DNA of 64,000 nucleotides from CAXXXW01 sp963665555 (GCA_963665555.2 OY762308.1:3038001-3102000); one strand, 5' to 3'; shown: positions 9,308 through 17,679, counted from the stretch's first letter. A program made the numbers and translations. The notes: generated by a model from the sequence alone, not told the origin.

Positions 9308-9431
9308 CGGCATCCGGCGGTCCCGCCCCATCGGTGGCGCGCGCTCCCGGCTCGGCTTCCGGCTCCGGGCGGCCGCGCGGTTGTAGCGGCGCGCGAAGGC
9401 CGGCGCAAGGCCGCCGCCGGCCGCCGCCGGC

Positions 9432-10607
9432 CTACGCGCCGGCGCCCTCGACCGCCCAGTCGATCAGCCGGCCGAGGAAGGCGACGCATTCCGCCATCTG
9501 CGCGACCTCGATGAACTCGTCCGGCTGGTGGGCCTGCTCGATCGAGCCGGGGCCGAAGATGACGCCGGGGATGCCCGCCGCCTGGAACAGGCCCGCCTCG
9601 GTCCCGAAGGCGACCGTGCCCGACTCGTTCAGCCCCGTCAGGTGGCGGATCAGGCGTTCGGCCGGCGAGTCCGTGTCGGGGACCAGCGGCGGCGTGGCGT
9701 TGCGCAGCGCCGTTGTCGCGCCGGCGTGCGGGGCGATCGCCTTCAGGCCCGGGTCGACCTCGCGCGCGATGAAGTCGCGCACCCGCCGCTCCAGCGCCTC
9801 CGGCTCCTCGTCGGGCAGGCCGCGATAGCCCCAGTCCACCGTCGTGTATTCCGGGATGATGTTGAAGGCGGTCCCGCCCCGGATCAGGCCGAGGTCGAAA
9901 GTGGTGTAGGGCGGGTCGAACGGGCAGGCGGGATCGGCGGCCTCGGCCAGTTCGCGCTGCAGGCCGTCGATGAAGGACACGATCCGCGCCGCCGCCACGA
10001 TCGAGTTGGCGCCCCGGCGCGGCTCGCTCGAATGGCCGGGAACGCCGCGCACCTCGGTGCGGAAGGAGCGCCCGCCCTTGTTGCCGCCGACGATCCGCAT
10101 CGAGGTCGGCTCGCCTACCACCACCGCGCGGGGCAGCGGCAGGTTCTCCACCACGTCGCGGATCAGGCCGCGCACGCCGACGCAGCCCACCTCCTCGTCG
10201 TAGGAGAAGGCGAGGTGGATCGGGATTTTCGGGCCGCGCCGCGCCATCTCCGGGACCAGGGCGAGGACGATGGCGCAGAACCCCTTCATGTCGGCGGTCC
10301 CGCGCCCGTACAGCCGGCCGCCCTCGCGGTGCAGCCGGAAGGGGTCGCGGCTCCAGTCCTGGCCGTCCACCGGCACCACGTCGGTATGGCCGGAAAGCAC
10401 GACGCCGCCCCGGTCCGCCGGCCCGATCGTCGCCCAGAGGTTCGCCTTCGTCCTCTCGTCGTTGTGGGTAAGGCGGACCGGCAGGCCCAGCTCCTCCAGG
10501 AAGGCGCGCACCTCCGCGACCAGTTCGAGGTTGCTCTCGCGCGAGGTGGTGTCGTGGGCGACGAGCCGGTCGAGCCAGTCGATGGAGGCGGCGAGCGCGT
10601 CGGCCAT
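9432..10607 (-). CDS. argE: Acetylornithine deacetylase (M20 metallopeptidase family)
   Basis: 391 aa. It removes the acetyl group from N-acetylornithine in arginine synthesis. Metal ligands and neighbours are visible in order: 'LSGHTDVVPVDG', 'GRGTADMKG', the catalytic Glu pair in 'SYDEEVGCVG', and 'VGEPTSM'. A dimerisation domain lies in the middle, and a C-terminal His-containing segment 'GPGSIEQAHQPDEFI' supplies the last metal ligand. The ATG at 10607 is preferred to a GTG two codons upstream because GGAGGG then has normal spacing. Other M20 amidohydrolases are possible, but the motif set fits ArgE best. Confidence 0.9.
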   Translation of the reverse strand: MADALAASIDWLDRLVAHDTTSRESNLELVAEVRAFLEELGLPVRLTHNDERTKANLWATIGPADRGGVVLSGHTDVVPVDGQDWSRDPFRLHREGGRLYGRGTADMKGFCAIVLALVPEMARRGPKIPIHLAFSYDEEVGCVGVRGLIRDVVENLPLPRAVVVGEPTSMRIVGGNKGGRSFRTEVRGVPGHSSEPRRGANSIVAAARIVSFIDGLQRELAEAADPACPFDPPYTTFDLGLIRGGTAFNIIPEYTTVDWGYRGLPDEEPEALERRVRDFIAREVDPGLKAIAPHAGATTALRNATPPLVPDTDSPAERLIRHLTGLNESGTVAFGTEAGLFQAAGIPGVIFGPGSIEQAHQPDEFIEVAQMAECVAFLGRLIDWAVEGAGA

Positions 10608-10637
10608 GGGCACGGTCCCTCCGGCGGCGCGGCGCGC

Positions 10638-12089
10638 TCACCGGGTCCAGAAGGCGGGCGTAAACAGCACCAGCACGGTAAACAACTCCAGCCGCCCGAG
10701 CAACATGCCCGCCGAAAGCAGCCATTTGGCGCTTTCCGGCAGCGAGCCGAAATAGCCCGCCGGCCCGATCGTCGGGCCGAGGCCGGGGCCGACATTGCTG
10801 ATCGCGGTCGCCGCGCCCGACAGCGCCGTCACGAGGTCCAGCCCCACCGCCGCCAGCGCCGCCGCCAGCGCGCCGAAGCTCACGATGTAGAGGAAGAAGA
10901 ACCCCATCACCGCCTCGGACACGCTCTCCGGGATGGGCCTGCGGTTGTAGTAGGGGATGAACACGCCGTGCGGCAGCAGCAGGCGGCGCGCCTGGGCGCG
11001 GGCGGCGGCGTAGAGCACCTGGAAGCGGAAAACCTTGATGCCGCAGGTGGTCGAGCCGGCGCAGCCGCCGACGAACATCAGGCACAGCAGCAGCGTCGCC
11101 GGGAACCCGCCCCAGCCGCCGAAATCGGCCGTCGAATACCCCGTGCCGGTCAGCACCGAGACCGTGTTGAACGCGCCGAGGCGCAGCGCGTCCGCCGCCG
11201 CCTCGCCCAGCTCCAGCCAGAGCCACAGCGCGACCCCGGCGGCGGCGGCGAGCGCGATGGCGAGGAACCAGCGCACCTGGCTGTCGCGGAACATCGGCGC
11301 CGCGTCGCCGCGGACCGCGCGCAGGTAGTGGACGAAAGGCAGCGAGCCGACGATCATCCCGCCGACGACGATCCACTCCGCCGCCGGGTTCGCGAAATGC
11401 CCGACCGAGGCGTCGCGGGTGGAGTAGCCGCCGGTGGCGATCGTGGTCATCGCGTGGGCGATGGCGTCGAAGCCGGACAGGCCGGCGAGCCACAGCCCCA
11501 GCGCGCAAACGCCCGTGAACAGCAGGTAGACGGCGAAAATCCCGCCGGCCAGCTGCGCCGCCCGGGGCAGCACCTTGTCCGGCGTGTCGAACGCTTCCGT
11601 CTGGAACAGCTGCATCCCGCCGACATTCAGCATCGGCAGGATCGCCACCGCCATCACGACGATGCCGACGCCGCCCAGCCACTGCAGCAGGGCGCGCCAG
11701 AGCAGGATGCCGGGCGGCGCCGAATCGAGGCCCCGGATCACGGTCGAGCCGGTGGTGGTGATCCCGGACATCGACTCGAAGAAGGCGTCGGCCGGTCCCA
11801 GGCCGAGTTCCGAGAACGCGAAGGGCAGCGCGCCCACCGCCGCCACCGCGAGCCAGCTGATCGTCGTCAGCAGGAAGGCCTGGCGCAGGCCGAGATCGGT
11901 GTGCCGCCCGGTGCGCGTCGCCAGCATCAGGGCGACGCCGATGAACAGCGAGACGGCGGCCGAGCCGGCGAAGACCTGCCAGTCCGGGTTCCCGGTGGCG
12001 AGGTCGGCGACGGCCGGAAGCGCCATCGCGACGGCCAGCAGCGACATCAGCAGGCCGATGATGAACAGGACGGGTCCGACCGCGACCAA
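10638..12089 (-). CDS. trkH: Trk/Ktr-type potassium uptake membrane subunit
   Basis: 483 aa integral membrane protein with about ten hydrophobic segments. The four repeated pore loops of the TrkH/KtrB family are visible through their selectivity-filter glycines: 'GITTTGSTV', 'IATGGYSTRD', 'LTGTGYSTADF', and 'SNVGPGLGP'. It imports potassium, normally with a cytoplasmic TrkA NAD-binding subunit that is not in this window. The initiator is a TTG at 12089 with GGAGG four bases upstream, and the next gene upstream (folE) ends 34 bp away. Confidence 0.95.
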   Translation of the reverse strand: MVAVGPVLFIIGLLMSLLAVAMALPAVADLATGNPDWQVFAGSAAVSLFIGVALMLATRTGRHTDLGLRQAFLLTTISWLAVAAVGALPFAFSELGLGPADAFFESMSGITTTGSTVIRGLDSAPPGILLWRALLQWLGGVGIVVMAVAILPMLNVGGMQLFQTEAFDTPDKVLPRAAQLAGGIFAVYLLFTGVCALGLWLAGLSGFDAIAHAMTTIATGGYSTRDASVGHFANPAAEWIVVGGMIVGSLPFVHYLRAVRGDAAPMFRDSQVRWFLAIALAAAAGVALWLWLELGEAAADALRLGAFNTVSVLTGTGYSTADFGGWGGFPATLLLCLMFVGGCAGSTTCGIKVFRFQVLYAAARAQARRLLLPHGVFIPYYNRRPIPESVSEAVMGFFFLYIVSFGALAAALAAVGLDLVTALSGAATAISNVGPGLGPTIGPAGYFGSLPESAKWLLSAGMLLGRLELFTVLVLFTPAFWTR

Positions 12090-12123
12090 GACGCCTCCGA
12101 TCCCGAACCGAAGGGGCGGCGGC

Positions 12124-12762
12124 TCAGCCGGGGGCGCCGATCAGGCTCAGGAACTCGCGGCGCGGCGCGCCGTCCTCCTCGAAGCAGCCGGTCATCGTCT
12201 TGGTGACCATGGCGACGCCCGGCTTGCGGACGCCGCGGGTGGTCATGCACTGGTGCGCCGCCTCGATCGCGACGGCCACCCCCTTGGGCTTCAGCGCGTC
12301 GTCGATGGCGCGGGCCACCTGCGCCGTCAGCTTCTCCTGGATCTGCAGGCGCCGCGCATAGGCCTCCAGCGTCCGCGCCAGCTTGCTGACGCCGACGACG
12401 CGGCCGTTCGGGATATAGGCGATATGCGCCTTGCCGAGGATGGGAAGGATGTGGTGCTCGCAGAAGGATTCGACGCGGATGTCGCGCAGCAGCACCATGC
12501 CGCCGTAATCGGCGGTCTCCTCGAAGGTCCGCTCCAGGATTTCGGCCGGGTCCTCGCGGTAGCCGGCGAAAAGCTCCTCGTAGGCCTTCGCCACCCGTTT
12601 CGGCGTGTCGCGCAGGCCCTCGCGATCCGGGTCGTCGCCGGCCCAACGGACCAGCACGCGGACGGCGGCCTCCGCCTCGGCGCGCGACGGCCGCGCGGAC
12701 AGCGGAGCCGCGATCGCGGCCGGAACGGGACGGACGGCGCCGGCGCTGTCGTCGGGCGGCAT
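12124..12762 (-). CDS. folE: GTP cyclohydrolase I
   Basis: 212 aa. It converts GTP to dihydroneopterin triphosphate, the first step of tetrahydrofolate synthesis. Zinc ligands are in 'ESFCEHHILPI' (Cys and His) and 'AHQCMTTRGV' (Cys). 'AYIPNGRVVGVSKLAR' and 'QEKLTAQVA' are family signatures. A ~30-residue Ala/Pro-rich N-terminal extension precedes the core. The ATG at 12762 (MPPDD) has AGGAGG eight bases upstream; an in-frame ATG twelve codons earlier lacks one. Folate production fits with the tetrahydrofolate-dependent operon further along, though the two are not linked. Confidence 0.96.
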   Translation of the reverse strand: MPPDDSAGAVRPVPAAIAAPLSARPSRAEAEAAVRVLVRWAGDDPDREGLRDTPKRVAKAYEELFAGYREDPAEILERTFEETADYGGMVLLRDIRVESFCEHHILPILGKAHIAYIPNGRVVGVSKLARTLEAYARRLQIQEKLTAQVARAIDDALKPKGVAVAIEAAHQCMTTRGVRKPGVAMVTKTMTGCFEEDGAPRREFLSLIGAPG

Positions 12763-12856
12763 GTCTCGATCCTCCTGGCGTGGCGTGTGCTTCAGCATCT
12801 TCGGGGTCCGGGCGGGTTTCGGCGGGCGCGCGGCCCGGCGGGGCGGCGGCGGCGCG

Positions 12857-13249
12857 TCAGTGCAGGCGCACCGGCTGGTGCGGGCTGTCGAGCGAGAAGG
12901 CCGGCACCGAGACGTCGAACCGCTCGCCCCCCTCGCCCTCCATCTGGTAGGAGCCGACCATGAGGCCCGACGGCGTGTTGAGCGGCGTGCCGCTGGTGTA
13001 CTCGAACCGCTCGCCCGGGCGCAGGACCGGCTGCTCGCCGACGACGCCCGGCCCGCGCACCTCCTGCGTCTGCCCGCTGGCGTCGGTGATCGACCAGGCG
13101 CGGGCGCGCAGCCGCACGGTATCGCGCCCCCGGTTTTCGATAACCACCCGGTAGGCCCAGAAATAGCGCCCGGCCGCCGGCGAGGATTGCTCCTCCAGGT
13201 ATTCCGGCGCGACGCTCACCCTGATCGAGTTCGTCGTTTCCTGGTACAA
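12857..13249 (-). CDS. apaG: ApaG family protein
   Basis: 130 aa when started at the TTG at 13249 (reading LYQETTNSIRVSV), which matches the usual ApaG start and length. A GTG at 13318 would add 23 Pro/Ala-rich residues. The FN3-like beta fold is recognisable through 'YFWAYRVVIENRG', 'ARAWSITDASG', 'GPGVVGEQPVLRPGE', and 'YTSGTPLNTPSGLMVGSY'. ApaG is linked by genetics to Co/Mg resistance and to diadenosine tetraphosphate metabolism, but its biochemical role is unsettled. It is the last visible upstream gene of the minus-strand series and is divergent from the SDR gene at 13444. Confidence 0.92.
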   Translation of the reverse strand: MYQETTNSIRVSVAPEYLEEQSSPAAGRYFWAYRVVIENRGRDTVRLRARAWSITDASGQTQEVRGPGVVGEQPVLRPGERFEYTSGTPLNTPSGLMVGSYQMEGEGGERFDVSVPAFSLDSPHQPVRLH

Positions 13250-13443
13250 GCCCCGTCCCCCGTCGGGCGCGGATGGCAAGGAAGCGGAGTTATCCGCCGG
13301 GCGGGCCGGGATGTCCACCGGAAATCGCGCCCGGCCGGGCGGGCGGCGGCGCGATCATCCGCTACCGGATCGCCCCGGCGTTGCCGCCGGACGGCCGGGC
13401 GTCCACACTGGCGCGCGGGCGGACACGGGCTTCGGAGGCGGAA

Positions 13444-14223
13444 ATGCGCATGGAAGGCAGGATCGGGATCGTCACGGCGGCGGCGTCGGGCATGGGGCGG
13501 GCCGGCGCGGTCCGCTTCGCGGCCGAGGGGGCGGCGGTCGGCGTCGTCGATATCGATCCCGACGGCGTGGCGGCCGTCGTCGCCGAGATCGAGACGGCGG
13601 GCGGCCGCGCCCACGGCGTCGTCGCCGATCTCTCGAAGGACGCCGAGTCGCGCCGGATCGTGCGCGAGACGGCCAACCGCTTCGGCGGCCTCGACTTCGT
13701 CTGGAACCATGTCGGCCATCCCGGCCCGGCCGTCGTCGAGGACCTCGACATGCGTGAATGGGACGCCGCCGTCGACCTCAACCTGCGCTCGGTCTTCGCG
13801 ACGACCGAGACGGCGCTGCCGGAGCTGCGAGCGCGCGGCGGCGGCGCCCTGCTGTTCACCGCGTCGAGTTCCGGGCTGCAGGCGTCGATGTTCTCGCCGG
13901 TCTATTCGATGGCGAAGTTCGGCGTGGTCGGCCTGGCGAAGGCGCTGGCCAAGCGCTACGCGAAGGAGAACATCCGGGTCAACGCGATCTGCCCCGGCCC
14001 GGTGGACACGCCGATGCTGCGCGTCTTCGTCGCCCGGCCGGACCAGCAGTCCACCGCCGGCATGGACAAGGAGGAGCTGGTGCGCTCGCGCGGCGGCATG
14101 GCCCCGATGGGCCGGCCCGGCCGGCCGGAGGAGATCGCCAGCGCCGCGCTGTTCCTGCTGTCCGACGAGGCGTCCTTCGTGACCGGCGCCGCGCTCGCCG
14201 TGGACGGCGGGATCACCGCCTGA
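13444..14223 (+). CDS. SDR family NAD(P)-dependent oxidoreductase
   Basis: 259 aa classical short-chain dehydrogenase. The cofactor-binding glycine motif near the N-terminus reads 'TAAASGMG', 'VVDIDPDG' sets NAD(P) choice (acidic residue favours NAD), and the catalytic Ser/Tyr/Lys are in 'TASSSG' and 'YSMAK'. 'NAICPGPVDTPM' and 'GAALAVDGGITA' are standard C-terminal signatures. The ATG at 13444 has GGAGG five bases upstream. The next gene, an acyl-CoA-dehydrogenase-like flavoprotein, starts 29 bp downstream on the same strand, so the pair may serve one catabolic route whose substrate cannot be read from sequence. Confidence 0.9.
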   Translation: MRMEGRIGIVTAAASGMGRAGAVRFAAEGAAVGVVDIDPDGVAAVVAEIETAGGRAHGVVADLSKDAESRRIVRETANRFGGLDFVWNHVGHPGPAVVEDLDMREWDAAVDLNLRSVFATTETALPELRARGGGALLFTASSSGLQASMFSPVYSMAKFGVVGLAKALAKRYAKENIRVNAICPGPVDTPMLRVFVARPDQQSTAGMDKEELVRSRGGMAPMGRPGRPEEIASAALFLLSDEASFVTGAALAVDGGITA

Positions 14224-14252
14224 CCGCCGGGCGCGAGCGGGAGGACGGCGCG

Positions 14253-15479
14253 ATGGCCGCGGAGACGGCGCAAGCGGCGCGCGCGCCGGCCGGCGCGCGG
14301 GCGGAGCCGGCGGGCGCGGGCGATGCCGATCCCGTCGCGGCGGTCCGCCGCCTCGCCGACACGATCGACCGCCACGCGGCCGAGGGCGAGCGCCTCGGCC
14401 GGATCGCCCCGCCGGCGCAGGAGGCGCTGGTTTCGGCGGGCCTGTTCCGGATGCTGCTGCCGCGCGTCCACGGCGGCATGGAGGCGACGCCGCCGGTCTT
14501 CCTGCGCGCGATCGAGGCGGCGGCCCGCCTGGACGGCAGCACCGCCTGGTGCCTCTGCCAGGGCAACGGCTGCGCCATGGTCGCGGCCTACCTGCCGTGC
14601 GCGGCGGGGCGCGAGGTTTTCGGGCGCGACCCGCGCGCGGTGCTGGCCTGGGGGCCGGGGCCGGCCGAGGCGCGCGCCGTGCCCGGCGGCTACCGCCTTA
14701 CCGCCCGGATCGCGTTCGCCAGCGGCGGCCGCCACGCGACCTGGCTCGGCTGCCACGCTCCGGTCGTCGAGGCGGACGGCAGCCGCCGGACCGACGCCGA
14801 CGGCTCCCCGTCGCTCCTGACGCTGGTGTTCCCGGAATCCTCGGCCCGCTGGATCGACACCTGGGACGTGATCGGCCTGCGCGCGACCGGGAGCGACGAT
14901 TTCGAGGTCGCGGACCTGTTCGTGCCCGACGCGCGGACCGCGATCCGCGACCGCGACGAGGCGCGGACGGTCGAGGCGCCGCTCTACGCCATGCCGTCGA
15001 TGGCGATGTACGCCATCGGCTTCTCGGCGACCGCGCAGGGGATCGCGCGGGCCATGCTGGAGGCGTGGATGGATCTGGCGCTGGAGAAGACGCCCAGGCT
15101 CGCCGCCCGGCGGCTGCGCGACGACCCGGTGGTCCAGTCGGACATGGCGCGGTGCGAGGCGCGGCTGCGCGCGGCCCGCGCCCTGCTGGTCTCGGAGGTG
15201 GCGGACATCTGGGACGAGGTCCGGCGGACCGGCGCGCTTTCGGTGGCGAACCGGGCGCGCATCCGCCTCGCCGCCACGCACGGCATCCAGGAGGCCAAGG
15301 CGGCGGCGGAGACGGTGTACGACCTCGCCGGCTCCTCGGCGATCCGCGCCGACGGCCCGTTCGAGCGCCGCTACCGCGACCTGCGCGCGGTGACGCAGCA
15401 GCTGCAGGGCCGCGCCTCCCACTACCGCACCGTCGGCGCCTTCCTCCTCGGCCACGAGGCGGACCTGTCCGTGATGTAG
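14253..15479 (+). CDS. Acyl-CoA dehydrogenase-fold flavoprotein (HpaB/HsaA-type monooxygenase-like)
   Basis: 408 aa. The fold is that of acyl-CoA dehydrogenases: N-terminal helical domain ('DTIDRHAAEGERLGRI', 'GLFRMLLPRVHGG'), a middle beta domain with 'GYRLTARIAFASGGRHATW' and 'GLRATGSDDFEV', and a C-terminal helical domain. The phrase 'DGSTAWCLCQGNGCAM' and the 'SGS/ASGG' central motif match the HpaC-partnered oxygenases and SfnB/DszC-like group rather than true acyl-CoA dehydrogenases. The usual catalytic Glu region is not evident. It sits 29 bp after an SDR. It may hydroxylate or desulfurise a small substrate with FMNH2, but that is inference. Confidence 0.85.
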   Translation: MAAETAQAARAPAGARAEPAGAGDADPVAAVRRLADTIDRHAAEGERLGRIAPPAQEALVSAGLFRMLLPRVHGGMEATPPVFLRAIEAAARLDGSTAWCLCQGNGCAMVAAYLPCAAGREVFGRDPRAVLAWGPGPAEARAVPGGYRLTARIAFASGGRHATWLGCHAPVVEADGSRRTDADGSPSLLTLVFPESSARWIDTWDVIGLRATGSDDFEVADLFVPDARTAIRDRDEARTVEAPLYAMPSMAMYAIGFSATAQGIARAMLEAWMDLALEKTPRLAARRLRDDPVVQSDMARCEARLRAARALLVSEVADIWDEVRRTGALSVANRARIRLAATHGIQEAKAAAETVYDLAGSSAIRADGPFERRYRDLRAVTQQLQGRASHYRTVGAFLLGHEADLSVM

Positions 15480-15513
15480 GGGGCGCGGCGGCGGAGGGGG
15501 GCGGCCGGCCGCC

Positions 15514-15930
15514 TCAGCACTCCAGCACGCGCGCGTGGCCGGCCGCGCCATAGGCCAGCAGCGCCCGGTCGCGCGTGACCAGCGTGTGGCCGTAAGCCCG
15601 CGCCGTCGCCAGCAGGATGCTGTCCGCCGGATCGCGGGGCGGCGCGCCGGGAAGGCTCGCCGACGCGATCAACACCGACGGCGGCATCCCGGCCAGGGAC
15701 ACGCCGGGCCGGGCGCACAGGCGCGAAAACCAGTCATACGGGCTCATCGGCAAGGCGAGTCTTTCCTTCGCCGTGAGCAAGGCGATTTCCCAGGCGGTGA
15801 TGGGCGACACGAAATACGGCCCGGACCGGACATCCGCCCGGTCCAGGGCGCTCGCGCCCGGCTCGCGGAGGGGGTCGCCCTGCGCGATCCAGATCGCCGC
15901 GCAGGTGTCGAACAGGAAGGCCTCGGCCAC
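15514..15930 (-). CDS. vapC: PIN-domain toxin, VapC family
   Basis: 138 aa from a GTG at 15930. PIN-domain acidic residues are in place: Asp8 in 'FLFDTCAAIW', Glu48 in 'ITAWEIAL', Asp100 and Asp103 in 'PRDPADSILLATA', and Asp121 in 'LVTRDRALL'. These coordinate Mg for single-strand RNA cleavage. The start is 2 bp after the stop of the upstream antitoxin gene, the typical order (antitoxin first). It faces the end of the acyl-CoA dehydrogenase-like gene with a 34-bp gap. Confidence 0.9.
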   Translation of the reverse strand: MAEAFLFDTCAAIWIAQGDPLREPGASALDRADVRSGPYFVSPITAWEIALLTAKERLALPMSPYDWFSRLCARPGVSLAGMPPSVLIASASLPGAPPRDPADSILLATARAYGHTLVTRDRALLAYGAAGHARVLEC

Positions 15931-15932
15931 GG

Positions 15933-16319
15933 CTACCTCATCGCGTCCCACTCGACATCCAGCGGCGCGGTCAGGTCCACGCCCGGCGCGACCGTGACCG
16001 TCCCCTTCATGCAGCCGTAAACGCGGGAGAACGCCCCGCCCGCTTCCACCGGCTCCGGCCCTTCGGCGGCCGGCGGCGCGATTTTCTCGAAGACCGCCCT
16101 GCGGCCGGTCATATCGACCCTGGCCAGCTTGTAGCCCGCGTCGCGCCAGCCCTGTATCTGGGGCCTGTCGGCCGGATTGTTCGCCCACCACGACCGGTGC
16201 CTGTAGGCCGAGCGCGGCAGGGACGCGCGAATGACGCGCTCGATCTCGGCGAAGGTCATCGGCACGGAGTCCCGCCCCGTTCCCTCCAGATGGGCGGCGA
16301 GAGGGCTGTACTTGCTCAT
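15933..16319 (-). CDS. DUF7662 domain protein with VapB-like tail, probable antitoxin
   Basis: 128 aa in two parts. Residues 1-80 resemble the DUF7662 domain ('SKYSPLAAHL', 'VPMTFAEIERVI', 'RHRSWWANN', 'GWRDAGYKLARVDM'), which probably binds DNA. Residues 98-126 ('YGCMKGTVTVAPGVDLTAP' then an acidic end) look like the toxin-neutralising tail of VapB/Phd-type antitoxins. The gene lies directly upstream of a VapC toxin with a 2-bp gap. GGAGG sits five bases before the ATG at 16319, selecting it over upstream in-frame ATGs. The antitoxin role is inferred from context and the tail. Confidence 0.78.
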   Translation of the reverse strand: MSKYSPLAAHLEGTGRDSVPMTFAEIERVIRASLPRSAYRHRSWWANNPADRPQIQGWRDAGYKLARVDMTGRRAVFEKIAPPAAEGPEPVEAGGAFSRVYGCMKGTVTVAPGVDLTAPLDVEWDAMR

Positions 16320-16336
16320 ATGCGCCTCCATAAGAG

Positions 16337-16378
16337 ATGTCATGCGCTATGTAAGACATGCCGTCGCGCCCCCGTCAA
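16337..16378 (-). promoter_or_regulatory. Candidate promoter and operator of the vapC module
   Basis: On the minus strand a TTGACG (16378-16373) is followed 19 bases later by TACATA (16353-16348), 29 bp upstream of the antitoxin start. Arms ATGTC (16337-16341) and GACAT (16355-16359) form an inverted repeat that encloses the proposed -10 element, as expected for an autorepressed toxin-antitoxin operon. The 19-base spacer is longer than ideal. Confidence 0.4.
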
Positions 16379-16398
16379 CCCCCTTTCGCCGCCTTTAT

Positions 16399-16423
16399 CG
16401 CCCCTTCCCCTTGCCGGCGGGGC
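16399..16423 (+). repeat. 25-bp direct repeat, left copy
   Basis: A 25-base sequence beginning CGCCCCTTCC and ending GGCGGGGC occurs here and, identically, at 17680-17704. The two copies bracket the RES/Xre toxin-antitoxin operon. The preceding bases (CGCCGCCT) are also shared with small gaps. Confidence 0.8.
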
Positions 16424-16482
16424 TTTGACTCGGCCGGCCGTCGCGGGTATGAACGAAGAGCCGCTTGTCCCGGGAGAACGGC

Positions 16483-17031
16483 ATGGCCGAGACCGGCGAT
16501 CCCACCGCCGCGCGCGCGCCGGGAGCCGAGAAGCTCAGGCGGCAGTCGCCCCATGTTCTGGACGGCCCCCCGAGCGCGGCCGCCTCGGACGGAACGGTCG
16601 GTCCGCCCCTCGATGGCGAGGAGGGCGATCCCGTCGGGACGGACCTCCGGGACGACAACATCGAGCTCAGGCGAAAATATCTCGCGACGACACGGTGCCT
16701 GGACGCGGTGGAAATTCACGAACTGTCCGGGAGCCGAAGCAAGGACCGGCGCGCGACGGCTCGCCGCTGGAAGCGGCAAGGAAGGATTTTGGCGGTCCGG
16801 CGGAGCGGCGGCGACGTCTACCCCGCGTTCCAGTTCGAGGACGACCGGCCGCGTCCCGCCATCCGCGACGTGCTCGCGGCGCTGCCGGACTGGATGGGTT
16901 GCTGGCAAACCGCCTTCTGGTTCGCCTCTGGCAACGGGTGGCTCGGCGGCGAAACGCCGGCCGACCGCCTGGACGACCCCGAGGAAGTCGTTCGGGCGGC
17001 GCGTCGGGCCGGAGACCCGGCCGTCGGCTGA
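16483..17031 (+). CDS. Antitoxin of a RES-type module (Xre/MbcA/ParS toxin-binding domain)
   Basis: 182 aa. The C-terminal ~65 residues ('PAFQFEDDRPRPAIRDVL', 'WQTAFWFASGNGWLGGETPADRL', 'EEVVRAARR') match the Xre/MbcA/ParS toxin-binding domain that caps RES toxins. The middle ('LSGSRSKDRRATARRWKRQGRIL') resembles the short DNA-contacting part seen in such antitoxins, where a sigma or HTH-like stretch chooses the target. The N-terminal 60 residues are acidic and low-complexity. Start: ATG at 16483 with GGGAG upstream; an in-frame TTG at 16465 is less likely. The RES toxin starts 3 bp after this stop. Confidence 0.83.
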   Translation: MAETGDPTAARAPGAEKLRRQSPHVLDGPPSAAASDGTVGPPLDGEEGDPVGTDLRDDNIELRRKYLATTRCLDAVEIHELSGSRSKDRRATARRWKRQGRILAVRRSGGDVYPAFQFEDDRPRPAIRDVLAALPDWMGCWQTAFWFASGNGWLGGETPADRLDDPEEVVRAARRAGDPAVG

Positions 17032-17034
17032 ACC

Positions 17035-17664
17035 ATGCCCTTGCGTTCGCCGCCGGAGACTCTCCCTCCGCCCAGCGTCTCGACCCTGCCGGCGCGCGGG
17101 CGGCTCCACCGCGTCCATCTCCGTCGTTTCGCCGGCAATGCGTTCAACCCTTGCCGCGGAGGGCCGACCCGCTTCGCGCCCATCCGGGATGCGGCCGGAC
17201 AGTGCGTGCCGTCCTTGTACGCCGGATCGACACTGGACGCGGCTGTCTTCGAGACGATCTTCCACGATGTCCCCGCGACGGCGCGGCTAAAGACCGTGCC
17301 GCTGCACGCCGTGGAAGAGCGCGTCCACTCCGTCCTGGAAACGCGACGCGACATACGGCTGGCGGCGCTTCGGGCGCCCGACCTCCTCCGATGGGGCGTG
17401 AATCGCCGAGACCTTATCGAATCCGAAGCGTCGAGCTACGCCGGGACCGCCGCCTGGGCGGCCGCGATCCATCGCTGTTTCCCCGACATCGACGGATTGG
17501 TCTGGACCTCCCGCCAGTGCGATCCGGACAGCGCGTATCTCTTCTTCGGCGACCGGGTGGGGGCTTCGGATTTCGCGGCGCCGGAGACCCGCCGCGGCCG
17601 CGCCTTCGTCGCGGACGTTCGGACCGCCGGGCGGCGCGCGGGCATCGCCATAACCGTCCCGTAG
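17035..17664 (+). CDS. RES domain toxin
   Basis: 209 aa. RES toxins (MbcT relatives) degrade or phosphorolyse NAD+ and stop growth until the antitoxin binds. Family features: 'LHRVHLRRFAGNAFNP' near the N-terminus with the conserved Arg (about residue 26), 'PSLYAGSTLDAAVFETIFHD' (residues 59-78) with the conserved Glu (about 73), and a Ser-containing C-terminal 'GLVWTSRQCDPDSAYLFFGDR'. The family is named for these Arg, Glu and Ser residues. The antitoxin is 3 bp upstream. The first ~20 residues are Pro-rich and may not be part of the fold. Confidence 0.88.
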   Translation: MPLRSPPETLPPPSVSTLPARGRLHRVHLRRFAGNAFNPCRGGPTRFAPIRDAAGQCVPSLYAGSTLDAAVFETIFHDVPATARLKTVPLHAVEERVHSVLETRRDIRLAALRAPDLLRWGVNRRDLIESEASSYAGTAAWAAAIHRCFPDIDGLVWTSRQCDPDSAYLFFGDRVGASDFAAPETRRGRAFVADVRTAGRRAGIAITVP

Positions 17665-17679
17665 CGCCGCCTCCCCTCG

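Noticed and set aside
12857..13318. ApaG beginning at the GTG at 13318
   Set aside because: It adds 23 residues of low-complexity sequence; the TTG at 13249 gives the family's normal start and length. The choice remains unproven.
16320..16482. Attachment site of an integrated element
   Set aside because: No integrase, tRNA gene or second att-like copy was found apart from the 25-bp repeat reported separately.
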